DNA from: Dehalobacter sp. DCM
GTDB lineage: Bacteria > Bacillota > Desulfitobacteriia > Desulfitobacteriales > Syntrophobotulaceae
Length of the DNA stretch: 64,000 bases
NCBI RefSeq assembly: GCF_024972775.1
Contig: NZ_CP092282.1
Coordinates: forward strand, 3,935,525-3,999,524
Reading direction: 5' to 3'
Under the pieces are notes generated by a model, which saw only the letters and a program-made list of their open reading frames with translations, made no database searches and was not told where the DNA came from. Below, one piece after another: positions 24,284 through 32,696 of the stretch; positions within the stretch are counted from its first letter, which is position 1; each line of letters begins with the position of its first letter. The translations under genes were made by a program, and so were the position numbers.

Positions 24284-24416
24284 GCCATTCCCTCCTCTGT
24301 GTACTTTTTCGCAAACAAAACCTTTCAGTTCGCTTTTCGATGAATTTGACCTGGATTGCGGATAGTTCGACTTTGCCTAGCAGTTCGTCAAGGCTTTTTA
24401 GTTTGTGTTTGGACAT
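24246..24416 (-). CDS. Possible 56-residue phage protein
   Basis: MSKHKLKSLDELLGKVELSA... looks like a real helical N-terminus, but the ribosome site is weak and the last 38 bases overlap the next gene. The basic C-terminus may be chance. Included as it fills the gap between coupled genes. Confidence 0.4.
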   Translation of the reverse strand: MSKHKLKSLDELLGKVELSAIQVKFIEKRTERFCLRKSTQRREWLGKNYRIIQGFI

Positions 24417-24422
24417 TGGGGA

Positions 24423-24614
24423 TCACCGCCTTACAATAATGAGGTATACCGCGAGGATAATAACCGCCAATATGGTTGGAATCCATACAGGGCTAAGTAC
24501 CCATAACCAAGACCAAGTAATTACCTTTGTTAGTTTCAAAACGATAAACACAATAGCCAATAACCCGCAGAATCCTATACCCCCTGAACTTGCTGTTGAA
24601 TTTGAATTACTCAT
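24423..24614 (-). CDS. Small two-span membrane protein
   Basis: 63 residues from the ATG at 24614 (AAGGA upstream; 24626 is possible). Ser/Asn/Gly-rich start, then membrane spans about 14-30 and 38-60 ('GLLAIVFIVLKL', 'PTILAVIILAVYLIIV'). Resembles phage proteins labelled 'transmembrane Fragile-X-F'. Function unknown. Confidence 0.7.
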   Translation of the reverse strand: MSNSNSTASSGGIGFCGLLAIVFIVLKLTKVITWSWLWVLSPVWIPTILAVIILAVYLIIVRR

Positions 24615-24632
24615 TCTTCTATCCATCCTTTC

Positions 24633-24794
24633 TTAACTAAAAAATCCGCCCCATATTAAAATTCCGGTTGTAATTGCTGCGCTAATCACCGCATACCAAG
24701 CGTTATTATTTGATCTTGGCTTCCCGTGTTCGGCTATGTTAATGCCGAGGCTCAATGCAATTAAAACAATGTAAATGATTTGTGGCGTTCCCAT
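24633..24794 (-). CDS. Small two-span membrane protein
   Basis: 53 residues (MGTPQIIYIVLIALSLGINI ... GILIWGGFFS) with two membrane spans separated by a polar loop holding 'EHGKPRSNNNA'. AAAGGATGAATCAA precedes the ATG. This layout recurs in Firmicute phages near small early genes. Function unknown. Confidence 0.75.
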   Translation of the reverse strand: MGTPQIIYIVLIALSLGINIAEHGKPRSNNNAWYAVISAAITTGILIWGGFFS

Positions 24795-24862
24795 TTGATT
24801 CATCCTTTCTTAACTCGCTTTTTGAAGTAACAGCCTGAACGTTTCCCGGCCTTTTGGCGTGA

Positions 24863-25027
24863 TTAGAGTCTATCTTGTCTCCAACACTCTTCACAACGGC
24901 CGCCATCTTCTTGACAAAACGTTTGTCTGAATTCATCTTCCGGGAAATGCTCTAATACACAATGGTCATCCAGGATATCCGTTTCCGATAGGCCGGTTTC
25001 TTTTGAAATAATCTCAAGCAATGTCAT
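24863..25027 (-). CDS. Small Cys-tailed phage protein
   Basis: 54 residues (MTLLEIISKETGLSETDILD...), GAGGTG ribosome site. The N-terminal half looks like a helical DNA-binding or assembly motif and the C-terminus has 'CQEDGGRCEECW', a probable zinc knuckle. It replaces a competing 65-residue reading of the same region, which lacks a ribosome site. Confidence 0.75.
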   Translation of the reverse strand: MTLLEIISKETGLSETDILDDHCVLEHFPEDEFRQTFCQEDGGRCEECWRQDRL

Positions 25028-25049
25028 GATTTCACCTCGCTTTCTTTAT

Positions 25050-25742
25050 TTAAGCCGACTTCCGCTTATCAATAATCTTCCTGATGTAGTCCAATCCGCG
25101 CTGATAGACTAAAGTCTTAATGCTAATTTCCGTTTCGCCGCTTGGCTTTTTAAATTTCTGCTCGACTACTCGGAAATATCCCCGGTCGATGTACTCCTGA
25201 TATGGCTCGTTATTATCTCGAAGTATCCCTTCTTCCCGAAGAATCTTGAATAAGGTGTTCCGGCCTTTGCCGAAGCTGAGAACCTTGGCTGCTTGGCTCA
25301 TTTCGATTGCGCTTTTGCTGTCGGCTACTGCATCAAAGAAGTCTACCTTTGGTTTCTGCTGCTCAATGACTAATTGGAGATTGTGGATTCGCTTATCTGC
25401 TATTTGCAGCGCCCGGGCCATTACTTGTTCAGGTGAATTCCAAGCCCTTTCTACCTGGATGAAGTATTCCCTGAACGCATGGGCCTTTTCGCCACCGGAT
25501 ACCATGCAAAGATGTTTTGCTATGTCTATCGGTACGATAAAATCAACGCTTGGCCGGCCGCCGGTACTTTCCATGAAAATTGAGGTAAAGTCCTTTCCTT
25601 CTTCAAGGCTTAATTTCTGAGATTGATACTTAAACCAACTTGTATAATCGCCATTGATTCCCAACTTTTCATGAAGCTCTCTGGTGCTTACTGCTTGTCC
25701 TCCTTCATCAGTAATTTCGATTTTGATAAGATCGTTTGACAT
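25050..25742 (-). CDS. Phage antirepressor, AntA/AntB plus KilA-C type
   Basis: 230 residues. The N-terminal AntA/AntB domain has 'AVSTRELHEKLGINGDYTSW', 'GRPSVDFIVPIDIAKHLCMV' and 'AFREYFIQVE'. The C-terminal ANT/KilAC domain contains 'QAAKVLSFGKGRNTLFKILR' and 'YFRVVEQKF'. It counteracts the lysogenic repressor or acts as an early DNA-binding regulator. It lies among the first genes of the early leftward transcript. Confidence 0.93.
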   Translation of the reverse strand: MSNDLIKIEITDEGGQAVSTRELHEKLGINGDYTSWFKYQSQKLSLEEGKDFTSIFMESTGGRPSVDFIVPIDIAKHLCMVSGGEKAHAFREYFIQVERAWNSPEQVMARALQIADKRIHNLQLVIEQQKPKVDFFDAVADSKSAIEMSQAAKVLSFGKGRNTLFKILREEGILRDNNEPYQEYIDRGYFRVVEQKFKKPSGETEISIKTLVYQRGLDYIRKIIDKRKSA

Positions 25743-25819
25743 TTAACCCCTCCTTTGTAGGAATTTCCATTCCCCTGTCGAAAGTCTTTAGGTTACTTTT
25801 GACGAGGGGAGGTGTAATA

Positions 25820-25957
25820 ATGACTATATGTCCTTTTTCTTATGCTAGTGATTCTTTAAAGCAGTGCCATCAGGGTTGTGCTTTAAGAATTGGCAATGAT
25901 TGCTCGTTTAAAATAATCGCCGTGAAACTTAATCAATCTGATAATTCAAAGAAGTAA
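25820..25957 (+). CDS. Rightward four-Cys micro-protein in the early region
   Basis: 45 residues (MTICPFSYASDSLKQCHQGC...) with Cys4, Cys16, Cys20, Cys28, likely a zinc fold. GGGGAGGTGTAATA gives a very strong ribosome site. It reads against all neighbours and its last 29 bases overlap the end of the leftward gene 25929-26078. Similar short 'CPFS...C..C..CALR' proteins occur in Firmicute phages. Its promoter was not found. Confidence 0.7.
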   Translation: MTICPFSYASDSLKQCHQGCALRIGNDCSFKIIAVKLNQSDNSKK

Positions 25958-26078
25958 GTTGTATCATAATTTGCAGGGCCGTCAACGTATCAGGGTTGAT
26001 GGCTCCTTTTTCATCTAAGCTTTCGTTTGCTTCGTCCAGAAGCTTGCCGATGATCGCTTGCATTTTTTCTTTGTTCAT
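25929..26078 (-). CDS. Small helical phage protein, early gene
   Basis: 49 residues (MNKEKMQAIIGKLLDEANES...), helical. GGGAGGTG precedes the ATG. It is the second gene after the divergent early promoter. Its 3' end overlaps the rightward micro-gene tail to tail. Function unknown. Confidence 0.7.
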   Translation of the reverse strand: MNKEKMQAIIGKLLDEANESLDEKGAINPDTLTALQIMIQLTSLNYQID

Positions 26079-26149
26079 TTCCCTTTTCACCTCCCCCCGT
26101 TAGGTTTGACATGCTCGTCCCTCCTTTTTTTTGAATACTTGTCCACTAT

Positions 26150-26401
26150 TTATACGGCTTTCTTTTCGGGAGCCATGGGATCTTCTTCACAATAAAACAA
26201 GTAATCCAACGTAAGCCCAGGGAAACAATCATCTCTAATCTTTTTCATTTCACTAATTATCCATGGGTATTTGTCATTGAGCTTGTCCCTAGTGGTTTTA
26301 GGTGTCGAATTGATTACTGAAGCAATATCGGCAGGGCTTAATCCTGTTCTGGCCATTTCTGCCGCTAAATTCGGATACCTAATATTTTTCATTCTCACCA
26401 T
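26150..26401 (-). CDS. Cro-like early regulator (helix-turn-helix)
   Basis: 83 residues from the ATG at 26401 behind AGGGGGTGATTG (26392 is possible). 'NLAAEMARTGLSPADIASVI' is a helix-turn-helix of the XRE/Cro type. It is the first gene of the leftward early operon, divergent from the repressor, the place of Cro. Likely binds the operators at 26417-26461 to limit repressor synthesis. Confidence 0.8.
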   Translation of the reverse strand: MVRMKNIRYPNLAAEMARTGLSPADIASVINSTPKTTRDKLNDKYPWIISEMKKIRDDCFPGLTLDYLFYCEEDPMAPEKKAV

Positions 26402-26416
26402 CAATCACCCCCTTTT

Positions 26417-26461
26417 TACTATGTATCGTAATTTAGTTCCATAATATACCGATATATAGTA
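26417..26461. promoter_or_regulatory. Operator-like inverted repeats of the lysogeny switch
   Basis: TACTATGTATCG (26417-26428) and CCGATATATAGTA (26449-26461) form an inverted repeat (11 of 12 match). A related AAATATCGG lies at 26525-26533 by the repressor promoter. The second half-site sits between -35 and -10 of the leftward promoter, so binding would block it. Confidence 0.65.
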
Positions 26462-26469
26462 ATAGTCAA
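26441..26469 (-). promoter_or_regulatory. Leftward early promoter (PR-like)
   Basis: On the leftward strand TTGACT (26469-26464), 17 bases, TATTAT (26446-26441), with the Cro-like ATG about 40 bases downstream. The spacer holds an operator half-site. Confidence 0.8.
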
Positions 26470-26512
26470 GCATATAAAGTGCATATTTTTACGACAATAA
26501 GTAAAAAATTTA

Positions 26513-26540
26513 TTGTATTATTTCAAATATCGGTTATAAT
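26513..26540 (+). promoter_or_regulatory. Repressor promoter (PRM-like)
   Basis: TTGTAT (26513-26518), 16 bases, TATAAT (26535-26540), 45 bases before the repressor ATG. The spacer contains AAATATCGG, an operator-like half-site. Confidence 0.7.
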
Positions 26541-26585
26541 ATTTTTAGTGATAATATGTAAATTTTTGGCATGGAGTGTTAAAAA

Positions 26586-26960
26586 ATGAATATGTTGGAA
26601 AAGATCCAGTTAATAATGGATGAAAAAGGTCTATCAAAGGCCGATGTTTCAAAAGGCGCTGACGTACCATACACTACTTTTGATAGCATGTTTAAAAAAG
26701 GATTTGAAAAAACAAAACTTCCTACAATGAAGAAGTTGGCTAATTTTTTTGATGTATCTATGGAGTATTTAATCAATGATGATATTACTGATAAAAACTA
26801 TGGGAAAATGTTTAATAACTTTACTGTTTCAGCTATTGAAATACAACTAATTACTTTATGGCGAAAGCTACCAAGAGATGAGCAAATGAAGATATTAGGA
26901 AGAATAGAATCAAAGGCAGAAGATTATATGAATGGGAATTTAATGTCAGGAGATGAGTAA
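26586..26960 (+). CDS. CI-like lysogeny repressor, XRE family, no protease domain
   Basis: 124 residues. The N-terminal helix-turn-helix spans about 4-60 ('EKGLSKADVSKGADVPYTTF'), followed by a helical C-terminal part for oligomerisation. GGAG 9 bases upstream. At this length there is no LexA-like peptidase domain, so induction cannot be by RecA-driven self-cleavage; the antirepressor may do the job (inference). Co-directional with the integrase, 6 bases apart. Confidence 0.9.
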   Translation: MNMLEKIQLIMDEKGLSKADVSKGADVPYTTFDSMFKKGFEKTKLPTMKKLANFFDVSMEYLINDDITDKNYGKMFNNFTVSAIEIQLITLWRKLPRDEQMKILGRIESKAEDYMNGNLMSGDE

Positions 26961-26966
26961 TTTTTC

Positions 26967-28205
26967 ATGGGAAAACAACGTAACCCAAAAGGTGCAGGGA
27001 GCTACAAAAAACGAAAAGACGGACGATATTCATGGACACAAAAAAAGGATGGAAAAGCGCGTCCGCCTATTTATGCAAAGTCTTTAGGTGCGCTAAAAAA
27101 GAAGGTTGACAAAGTTGCTGATCTTCCTATTACCAATTCAAACAAATTAACCGTAGATGCATGGTTCGCTAATTGGATTGAAGTCTATGTTAAGCCATTA
27201 AAAAGAGGTGGAACTCCAAGCTGGACTGAAGATATGTATAAAAATGCAAGCCCGATTATTGGGTATATGAAATTGCCTAATGTAATTCCAGCGGACATTC
27301 AAAGAGTTGTCGCAAAAATGAACACTAAGATACTTAAGCCGGCAGTATTAGATGATAATGGTAAAATTATTAAGCCAGCTAAGACGGGATATTCATCAAA
27401 GACAATGGAAGAGACGGTCGGAGTTTTGCGTCGAGGTTTTGAGCAAGCCAAGGAAAACGGTTTGATTGCTACAAACCCAGTAACTAAAAAAATAGAAATT
27501 CCTCAAAAACAAAAAAAGACAAGAAAGGTCTTGTCAGCTAAAGAGTTGCATGATTTATTCGAAGAAATGAAAAATAGTCGTTGGATATGGGCTATGAAAC
27601 TTTTACTTGTCACCGGTATTAGGCGTGGTGAGTTACTTGCGCTGCGTAGCTCGGATATAGAAATTGAACATCACAGAATTGTTATCGATGAATCTAATGG
27701 ATTAACTGGTGTTGGAGACACGAAAAATGCTAAAGTTCATTATGTTCCTTTGTCTAAGAAGGCAATGGAATACTTAGTAGAACAAAGAAAGATGCTGGAA
27801 AGAGAATTTAACCCAATTCTCTTTGATGAAGAATTAAAAAAGACTGATCTTCTATTTCCTGGGCAAGACGGAACAGTAATATTACCTAATTCATTTACAA
27901 AAATAGTCAAACGCGCTGCGTTAAAAGCTGGTATAAATGCGACTCCTCATTGTTTCCGTCATACATTTGTTTACCTTAACCGGAAAGCACTGTCATTAAA
28001 GGATCTACAATATATTTTAGGCCACGATGAAAGCACCACAACTTTGGATATATATGGAGACATAATCGATGATTCATCTGAAGATACTGCAAATGTGATT
28101 GATAATATTTTTGATAAGATGGAAGAAAAATTACAAACCATTGCCGAAGAAAAAAATAAAACTAATGGCAAGAGTAATGTAATACAATTCAGGAAAAGAG
28201 CTTAA
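26967..28205 (+). CDS. int: Phage tyrosine integrase
   Basis: 412 residues. The N-terminal AP2-like arm-binding region is about 10-50, the SAM-like core-binding region about 60-170, the catalytic domain from 185. Active-site residues visible: Arg219 (TGIRRGE), a Lys near 253, His328 and Arg331 (PHCFRHT), His353 (LGHDE), Tyr363 (DIYGD). All present, so the enzyme should be active. It would insert the phage at the CAU tRNA it points to. Co-transcribed with the repressor; its ribosome site AGGAGATG lies inside the repressor gene end. Confidence 0.96.
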   Translation: MGKQRNPKGAGSYKKRKDGRYSWTQKKDGKARPPIYAKSLGALKKKVDKVADLPITNSNKLTVDAWFANWIEVYVKPLKRGGTPSWTEDMYKNASPIIGYMKLPNVIPADIQRVVAKMNTKILKPAVLDDNGKIIKPAKTGYSSKTMEETVGVLRRGFEQAKENGLIATNPVTKKIEIPQKQKKTRKVLSAKELHDLFEEMKNSRWIWAMKLLLVTGIRRGELLALRSSDIEIEHHRIVIDESNGLTGVGDTKNAKVHYVPLSKKAMEYLVEQRKMLEREFNPILFDEELKKTDLLFPGQDGTVILPNSFTKIVKRAALKAGINATPHCFRHTFVYLNRKALSLKDLQYILGHDESTTTLDIYGDIIDDSSEDTANVIDNIFDKMEEKLQTIAEEKNKTNGKSNVIQFRKRA

Positions 28206-28211
28206 TTATTA

Positions 28212-28233
28212 AATAGAGGGTCAATAGAGGGTC
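28212..28233 (+). repeat. 11-bp tandem direct repeat after integrase
   Basis: AATAGAGGGTC occurs twice back to back. Located between integrase stop and the tRNA, it is a good candidate for integrase arm-type binding sites (inference). Confidence 0.7.
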
Positions 28234-28247
28234 AAAATGAAAAATAA

Positions 28248-28275
28248 AAAGGACTTCCAATTGCGGAAGTCCTTT
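28248..28275. terminator. Bidirectional terminator between integrase and tRNA
   Basis: AAAGGACTTCC, 6-base loop, GGAAGTCCTTT: a perfect 11-bp stem with TTTATTTT after it rightward and A-rich sequence before it (T-run leftward). It ends the integrase transcript and probably the tRNA transcript. Confidence 0.9.
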
Positions 28276-28305
28276 ATTTTCCTAGGTTGTATTTAGCTTA
28301 TACTT

Positions 28306-28345
28306 TGGTGGGCCCACTTGGGATCGAACCAAGGACCAACCGGTT
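28306..28345. other. Predicted phage attachment site (3' half of tRNA-CAU)
   Basis: Tyrosine integrases usually recombine in the 3' half of a tRNA gene, leaving it intact. The integrase points to this tRNA and lies next to its 3' end. The matching copy would be at the unseen left end, so this is inference. Confidence 0.45.
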
Positions 28346-28380
28346 ATGAGCCGGCCGCTCTACCGCTGAGCTATAGGCCC
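28306..28380 (-). tRNA. tRNA with CAU anticodon (Ile2 or Met)
   Basis: Full cloverleaf on the leftward strand: acceptor GGGCCTA / TGGGCCC, D stem GCTC/GAGC, anticodon stem GCCGG/CCGGT around CTCATAA, T arm CTTGG-TTCGATC-CCAAG, encoded CCA. Anticodon CAU. It lacks the initiator features (no C1 mismatch, no GGG anticodon stem). The 'GGCTCATAACC' arm is common in lysidine-modified tRNA-Ile2 but elongator Met is not excluded. Second gene of a two-tRNA unit. Confidence 0.93.
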
Positions 28381-28388
28381 AATATAAA

Positions 28389-28463
28389 TGGCTCCCCGAG
28401 CTGGACTCGAACCAGCAACCTACCGGTTAACAGCCGGTTGCTCCACCATTGAGCTATCGAGGA
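28389..28463 (-). tRNA. tRNA-Asn (GUU)
   Basis: Cloverleaf on the leftward strand with acceptor TCCTCGA / TCGGGGA, discriminator G, encoded CCA, anticodon loop CTGTTAA (anticodon GUU). 8 bases upstream of the CAU tRNA. Confidence 0.95.
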
Positions 28464-28478
28464 AAGCCTGCGACGTTT

Positions 28479-28507
28479 ATTATAATGAAAATTTAAGTCA
28501 CGGTCAA
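28479..28507 (-). promoter_or_regulatory. Promoter of the tRNA pair
   Basis: Leftward TTGACC (28507-28502), 17 bases, TATAAT (28484-28479), 15 bases before the 5' end of tRNA-Asn. A very good SigA promoter. Confidence 0.85.
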
Positions 28508-28571
28508 GCACTTAGGGCCATTTTTTTATTTTTTTTCTTAAACCAGATCCAAGGATGAACTATGCTTACGT

Positions 28572-29732
28572 CTAATCCAGATAATCCTTCAGCTTTTTAC
28601 TGCGGCTGGGATGGCGGAGTTTGCGTAATGCTTTGGCTTCGATCTGCCGGATCCTCTCTCTGGTAACACCGAATTCCTGTCCGACCTCTTCCAAGGTTCG
28701 GGTACGGCCGTCGTCTAATCCGAAGCGCAGCCGAAGGACTTTTTCTTCTCTCGGCGTCAGTGTTTCCAGGACCTCTTCCAGTTGCTCTTTGAGCAGGATA
28801 AAGGAAGCGGCCTCTGACGGTGCCGGTGCATCATCGTCCGGAATAAAGTCCCCAAGATGTGAATCTTCTTCTTCACCAATGGGGGTTTCCAGCGATACCG
28901 GTTCCTGGGCGATCTTTAAAATCTCCCGGACACGTTCTTCCGGTATATCCATCACTTTTGCTGTCTCTTCCGGGGTTGGGTCCCGGCCGAGCTCCTGCAG
29001 CAGCTGTCGGTTGACGCGGACGAGTTTATTAATGGTTTCTACCATATGAACCGGTATACGAATCGTTCTGGCCTGATCGGCAATCGCGCGCGTAATCGCC
29101 TGACGGATCCACCAGGTGGCATAGGTACTGAATTTAAATCCTTTGCGGTAATCAAATTTTTCAACGGCTTTGATCAAACCCAGGTTGCCTTCCTGGATCA
29201 GATCAAGGAAGAGCATACCGCGGCCAACATAACGCTTGGCAATACTGACAACAAGGCGCAGGTTCGCTTCAGCGAGACGCCGTTTGGCCATTTCATCCCC
29301 GGCCTCCATTTTGAGAGCCAGCTCGATTTCGTCATCCGCAGTCAAGAGCGGTACGCGGCCGATTTCTTTCAAATACATCCTGACTGGGTCATCAATACCG
29401 ACCCCCTCAGGGATCGATAGATCAATATCTGTCTCATTAGCGATCTCATCGGCCAAGTCCTTCGTCTCTTTATCGATGACCACCTCAACATTGTCGTCGA
29501 CAACATCAATACCGAGGCCGTTTAACTGATCATAGATTTCCTCGATCTGGTCTTCGGATAAATCAACTTTTTGCAAAGCGTTGGCGATCTCATCATAAGT
29601 TAGGTTTCCTTTGCTTTTCCCTAACTCGATCAGACCTGAGACATTTTCTTTTTTCATTTCATCAACCGTCACGGAATTCTCCCCTTCCAGCGGATAATTC
29701 GCAACAAAATTCAGTGAATCATTTTTCGCCAC
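28572..29732 (-). CDS. rpoD: Primary sigma factor SigA/RpoD
   Basis: 386 residues. Region 1.2 '[20 protein letters not shown]', region 2 '[20 protein letters not shown]' and '[20 protein letters not shown]', region 3 around '[13 protein letters not shown]', region 4 '[20 protein letters not shown]' with '[20 protein letters not shown]'. Directs RNA polymerase to housekeeping promoters such as those seen here. The start overlaps dnaG by 14 bases, the conserved dnaG-sigA operon. Confidence 0.98.
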   Translation of the reverse strand: MAKNDSLNFVANYPLEGENSVTVDEMKKENVSGLIELGKSKGNLTYDEIANALQKVDLSEDQIEEIYDQLNGLGIDVVDDNVEVVIDKETKDLADEIANETDIDLSIPEGVGIDDPVRMYLKEIGRVPLLTADDEIELALKMEAGDEMAKRRLAEANLRLVVSIAKRYVGRGMLFLDLIQEGNLGLIKAVEKFDYRKGFKFSTYATWWIRQAITRAIADQARTIRIPVHMVETINKLVRVNRQLLQELGRDPTPEETAKVMDIPEERVREILKIAQEPVSLETPIGEEEDSHLGDFIPDDDAPAPSEAASFILLKEQLEEVLETLTPREEKVLRLRFGLDDGRTRTLEEVGQEFGVTRERIRQIEAKALRKLRHPSRSKKLKDYLD

Positions 29733-31554
29733 GTTTCAACCGCTCTCCTATCTCCTGGAGCAAGGCAAGCGCCCCAGTCATATCCCCTGATTTCTCCAAT
29801 AAAATCATGCGGGCCTGCAAATCTTCGATCGTTTCTTTCGTCTTGGTCTCCTTAATCAAAGCAATGCAGTCCTTAAGGAGCGTATCGGTCTTATCAAAAT
29901 CAATGATTAATTCGTATAGTTCGGCAAGACGTTTCTGAACCTTCTCATACCAGCTGTCATTATCAATGACGTTTAAACTGTTCTCCGGAAAATTCTCGAA
30001 GATATATTTATGTTCCGGCAACCGCCAAAAGTCTTCTCCCAGCTGTTCAGCTGCCGGCTTTTTATAAGTCGGGTCCTCAAGGATAATCCTGAGGATAATT
30101 TGTTCTGCCCGGAAAACTCCTAAAGGGACATAGGATTCCAAGGCATTGTCAATATCTTTCCCTTCTATAGTATTTCTTTTTTTTACAGTATTATCCTTTT
30201 GATGCGAAAAATTTTCAGGATAACCGTGATTTTCTCTGTAATTCTTATCTAAGCTTCCGATTTCTCGTTGTACTGCCTCAAGCGTCAGCCCAAGTTCCAA
30301 GCTTAAATACCTCTCATAGCCTTCCCTTTCAGCTATGCTGGGTATTTTTATAATATCGGGAGCGAGTTTCCGGATAAGCTCTGCTTTATCCGGTATGGTC
30401 CGCGGCGGGTCGTCTCGGACCAGTAATTTATATTTAAACTCGATAAATGTGATGGTTTTTTCGAGTTTATTGCGAAATTGATTAATGGTATACTTTTTTA
30501 AATATTCATCCGGGTCTTTGGCATCATCATAGTCAAGGACTTCAATCTTAAAATGCTCATCCAGAAGGATCTCTCCGGCTCGGAGTGCCGCTTGAATACC
30601 GGCTTCGTCGGAATCATACCCGATGACGACTTTACTGGTATATCGTTTTAATAATTTGGCCTGATCTTTGGTGAGTGCCGTACCCAGTGAGGCAACAGCG
30701 TTGGTAAATCCTGCTTTTTGGACAGCAATAGTATCCATATAGCCTTCAACAAGCAACGCATACCCTGCCTCCCTGATACCTCGAGACGCTGTTTGGATCC
30801 CGTAGAGATTGCGTCCTTTATGAAAAAACTTTGTTTCCGGCGAATTGAGATATTTTGGAGTAGAATCATCCAGTACCCTGCCGCCAAAAGCAATGGGTGA
30901 ACTTTTAATATCCAGAATGGTATAAATGACGCGATTACGGAACCTGTCATAGAAACTAAGGGCATCATCGCTGCCCGTTCGTTGGACCGCCAATCCGAGC
31001 TCAGCCATTTCTTCGGGTGTGACACCCTTAGCAATGAGCTCTTTAAGTAAGCCGTCCCACCTGTCCGGAGCATAACCGAGACGAAAGTCTTTGATGGTCT
31101 CCGGATCAATGCCTCTGCTTTGAAAGTAGGTAAGTCCCGGGCGCCCTTCGGGCCTGTTCAATAAGACGTCCTGAAAATAACACGCGGCCCATTCATGAAT
31201 TTCCCGCCAGCGGCTGCGCTGGGCTTCATTCATTTTTTCCTGGGGTGTCAGCTCGCGCTCCGGTAATTCCATCCCGACGCGATGAGCCACCTTGCGTAAG
31301 GCTTCCACGAAGGTAAGGCTTTCTTTTTTCATCAGGAAGGAAAAAACATTCCCGCCGGCGTGACATCCGAAACAGTAGTACATCTGCCGTTCGGGATTGA
31401 CATTGAAACTTGGCGTCTTTTCAGAATGAAACGGACAAATCCCTTGATAGTTTTTGCCCGAACGTTTTAATATGACATGTTCTGAAATGACTTCAACAAT
31501 ATCCGCTTGTCGGCGTACTTCTTCAATGAAATCCTCGGATATCTTGTGATCCAC
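29719..31554 (-). CDS. dnaG: DNA primase
   Basis: 611 residues from a GTG at 31554. The N-terminal zinc site is CPFH (C40, H43) and CFGC (C61, C64). The TOPRIM core includes '[16 protein letters not shown]' and 'IGYDSDEAG'. The C-terminal part binds the helicase. It makes RNA primers at the replication fork. Full length for Firmicutes. Confidence 0.98.
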   Translation of the reverse strand: MDHKISEDFIEEVRRQADIVEVISEHVILKRSGKNYQGICPFHSEKTPSFNVNPERQMYYCFGCHAGGNVFSFLMKKESLTFVEALRKVAHRVGMELPERELTPQEKMNEAQRSRWREIHEWAACYFQDVLLNRPEGRPGLTYFQSRGIDPETIKDFRLGYAPDRWDGLLKELIAKGVTPEEMAELGLAVQRTGSDDALSFYDRFRNRVIYTILDIKSSPIAFGGRVLDDSTPKYLNSPETKFFHKGRNLYGIQTASRGIREAGYALLVEGYMDTIAVQKAGFTNAVASLGTALTKDQAKLLKRYTSKVVIGYDSDEAGIQAALRAGEILLDEHFKIEVLDYDDAKDPDEYLKKYTINQFRNKLEKTITFIEFKYKLLVRDDPPRTIPDKAELIRKLAPDIIKIPSIAEREGYERYLSLELGLTLEAVQREIGSLDKNYRENHGYPENFSHQKDNTVKKRNTIEGKDIDNALESYVPLGVFRAEQIILRIILEDPTYKKPAAEQLGEDFWRLPEHKYIFENFPENSLNVIDNDSWYEKVQKRLAELYELIIDFDKTDTLLKDCIALIKETKTKETIEDLQARMILLEKSGDMTGALALLQEIGERLKRGEK

Positions 31555-31655
31555 AATCGCACGCCCTTTGGTTATTATTATGACAAGTCTTTATCTTTTT
31601 CGATAAACTTTTTATTTTTCCTTCTTATTATGAAGACAATTTTTTGAAAAGGATG

Positions 31656-32645
31656 CTATTCTCGCGGGACAAAAAAATGTTTGAAATTGTTGATGGCATA
31701 GTTATCGGTAAGCCCTGAGACATAATCGGTGACAGCTTTGGTCAGGTCGCCGCCCGTCCAGATTAAATATTCCGGTGGCATAACTTCCGGATGCTTCAGG
31801 TAGTAGTCAAACAAGATTTCGATGATCACCCGGCCTTTACTGCGTTCATCCTTGAGATTAGCGCTTAAGTAAACCCGTTCAAACATAAAATCGCGAAATT
31901 CTTTCATCGCCGCAGCCACTTCGGCGGACTGACTGATTACGGACTTACCCTCGGAGGTGCTGATCATATCAATCACCATGGTTGTGATCATTTTACTCGG
32001 TGTTTCCCCCAACCGTTGTCTGACCCCGTTAGGGAGGTCATTCGCAGTAAGAAGTTCCGCTCGCAGAGCGTCGTCATAATCGTGGCAAAGGTAGGCAATC
32101 CGGTCTCCTATTTTTACAATTTGGCCTTCCAGCGTTTTGGGAACGCCGCTGCCCGTATGATGAAGAATGCCATCCAGCACCTCTTCGGTCAGATTAATGC
32201 CTTCGCCGTCACCCGTCAGCGCGGTATAAACACGCACAGATTGCTCGTTGTGTTCAAAATGGCCGATGATAGAGGCAATTGCTTCTTCACCGACATGGCC
32301 GAACGGTGTGTGGCCAACGTCGTGTCCCAAGGCAATCGCTTCAATCAAATCTTCATTGAGCTTCAACCCGCGACCAATGGTACGGCAGATTTGGGCGACC
32401 TCGAGACTATGTGTCATCCGTGTCCGGTAATGATCACCGAGAGGCGCAATATATACCTGTGTCTTATGTTTTAAACGACGAAAGGGCTTGCTGTGAAGAA
32501 TCCGATCCCGATCTCTTTGGAACTTGGTCCGGATGGTGCATTCCACCTCATCCTGGGCCCTCTTGGCTTCAGCGCTTTTGGCCGCAAAAGGGGAAAGCCG
32601 CTGAAATTCTTCTTGTTCCGTCCGCAACCGAATCTCCAAAGTCAT
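31656..32645 (-). CDS. dgt: dGTP triphosphohydrolase-like HD protein
   Basis: 329 residues from the ATG at 32645 (AAAAGGTGG upstream); a start at 32708 would add an unlikely N-terminus running through the palindrome at 32697-32716. HD motifs: 'YRTRMTHSLEVAQICRTIGR', 'AIALGHDVGHTPFGHVGEEA', 'RIAYLCHDYDDAL'. It hydrolyses dNTPs to deoxynucleosides and triphosphate, with a role in nucleotide balance. Often found just upstream of dnaG in Clostridia, as here. Confidence 0.93.
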   Translation of the reverse strand: MTLEIRLRTEQEEFQRLSPFAAKSAEAKRAQDEVECTIRTKFQRDRDRILHSKPFRRLKHKTQVYIAPLGDHYRTRMTHSLEVAQICRTIGRGLKLNEDLIEAIALGHDVGHTPFGHVGEEAIASIIGHFEHNEQSVRVYTALTGDGEGINLTEEVLDGILHHTGSGVPKTLEGQIVKIGDRIAYLCHDYDDALRAELLTANDLPNGVRQRLGETPSKMITTMVIDMISTSEGKSVISQSAEVAAAMKEFRDFMFERVYLSANLKDERSKGRVIIEILFDYYLKHPEVMPPEYLIWTGGDLTKAVTDYVSGLTDNYAINNFKHFFVPRE

Positions 32646-32696
32646 TAACACCACCTTTTTAGCGATACAGCTGGGATAAACTGGCTTGAGGCCACA

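Larger units (their letters stand above)
1..28305. mobile_element. HK97-type siphovirus prophage, right portion
   Basis: Integrase and repressor read rightward. All lytic functions read leftward in the order antirepressor, recombination, replication, DNA modification, late regulator, HNH, terminase, portal, protease, capsid, connectors. This is the standard temperate siphovirus layout. Tail, lysis and left attachment genes must lie before base 1. I place the right edge at the 3' end of the CAU tRNA because the integrase points at it and ends about 100 bases away; that is inference, since only one end is visible. Packaging, replication and lysogeny genes look intact. The only visible lesion is one amber codon in a methyltransferase. 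Confidence 0.95.

Noticed and set aside
24739-24936. Leftward 65-codon open frame
   Set aside because: No ribosome site; a different frame in the same region (24863-25027) has a good one, and 24633-24794 explains the rest.
30648-31109. Open frame within dnaG on the same strand
   Set aside because: Out-of-frame shadow of an intact dnaG.
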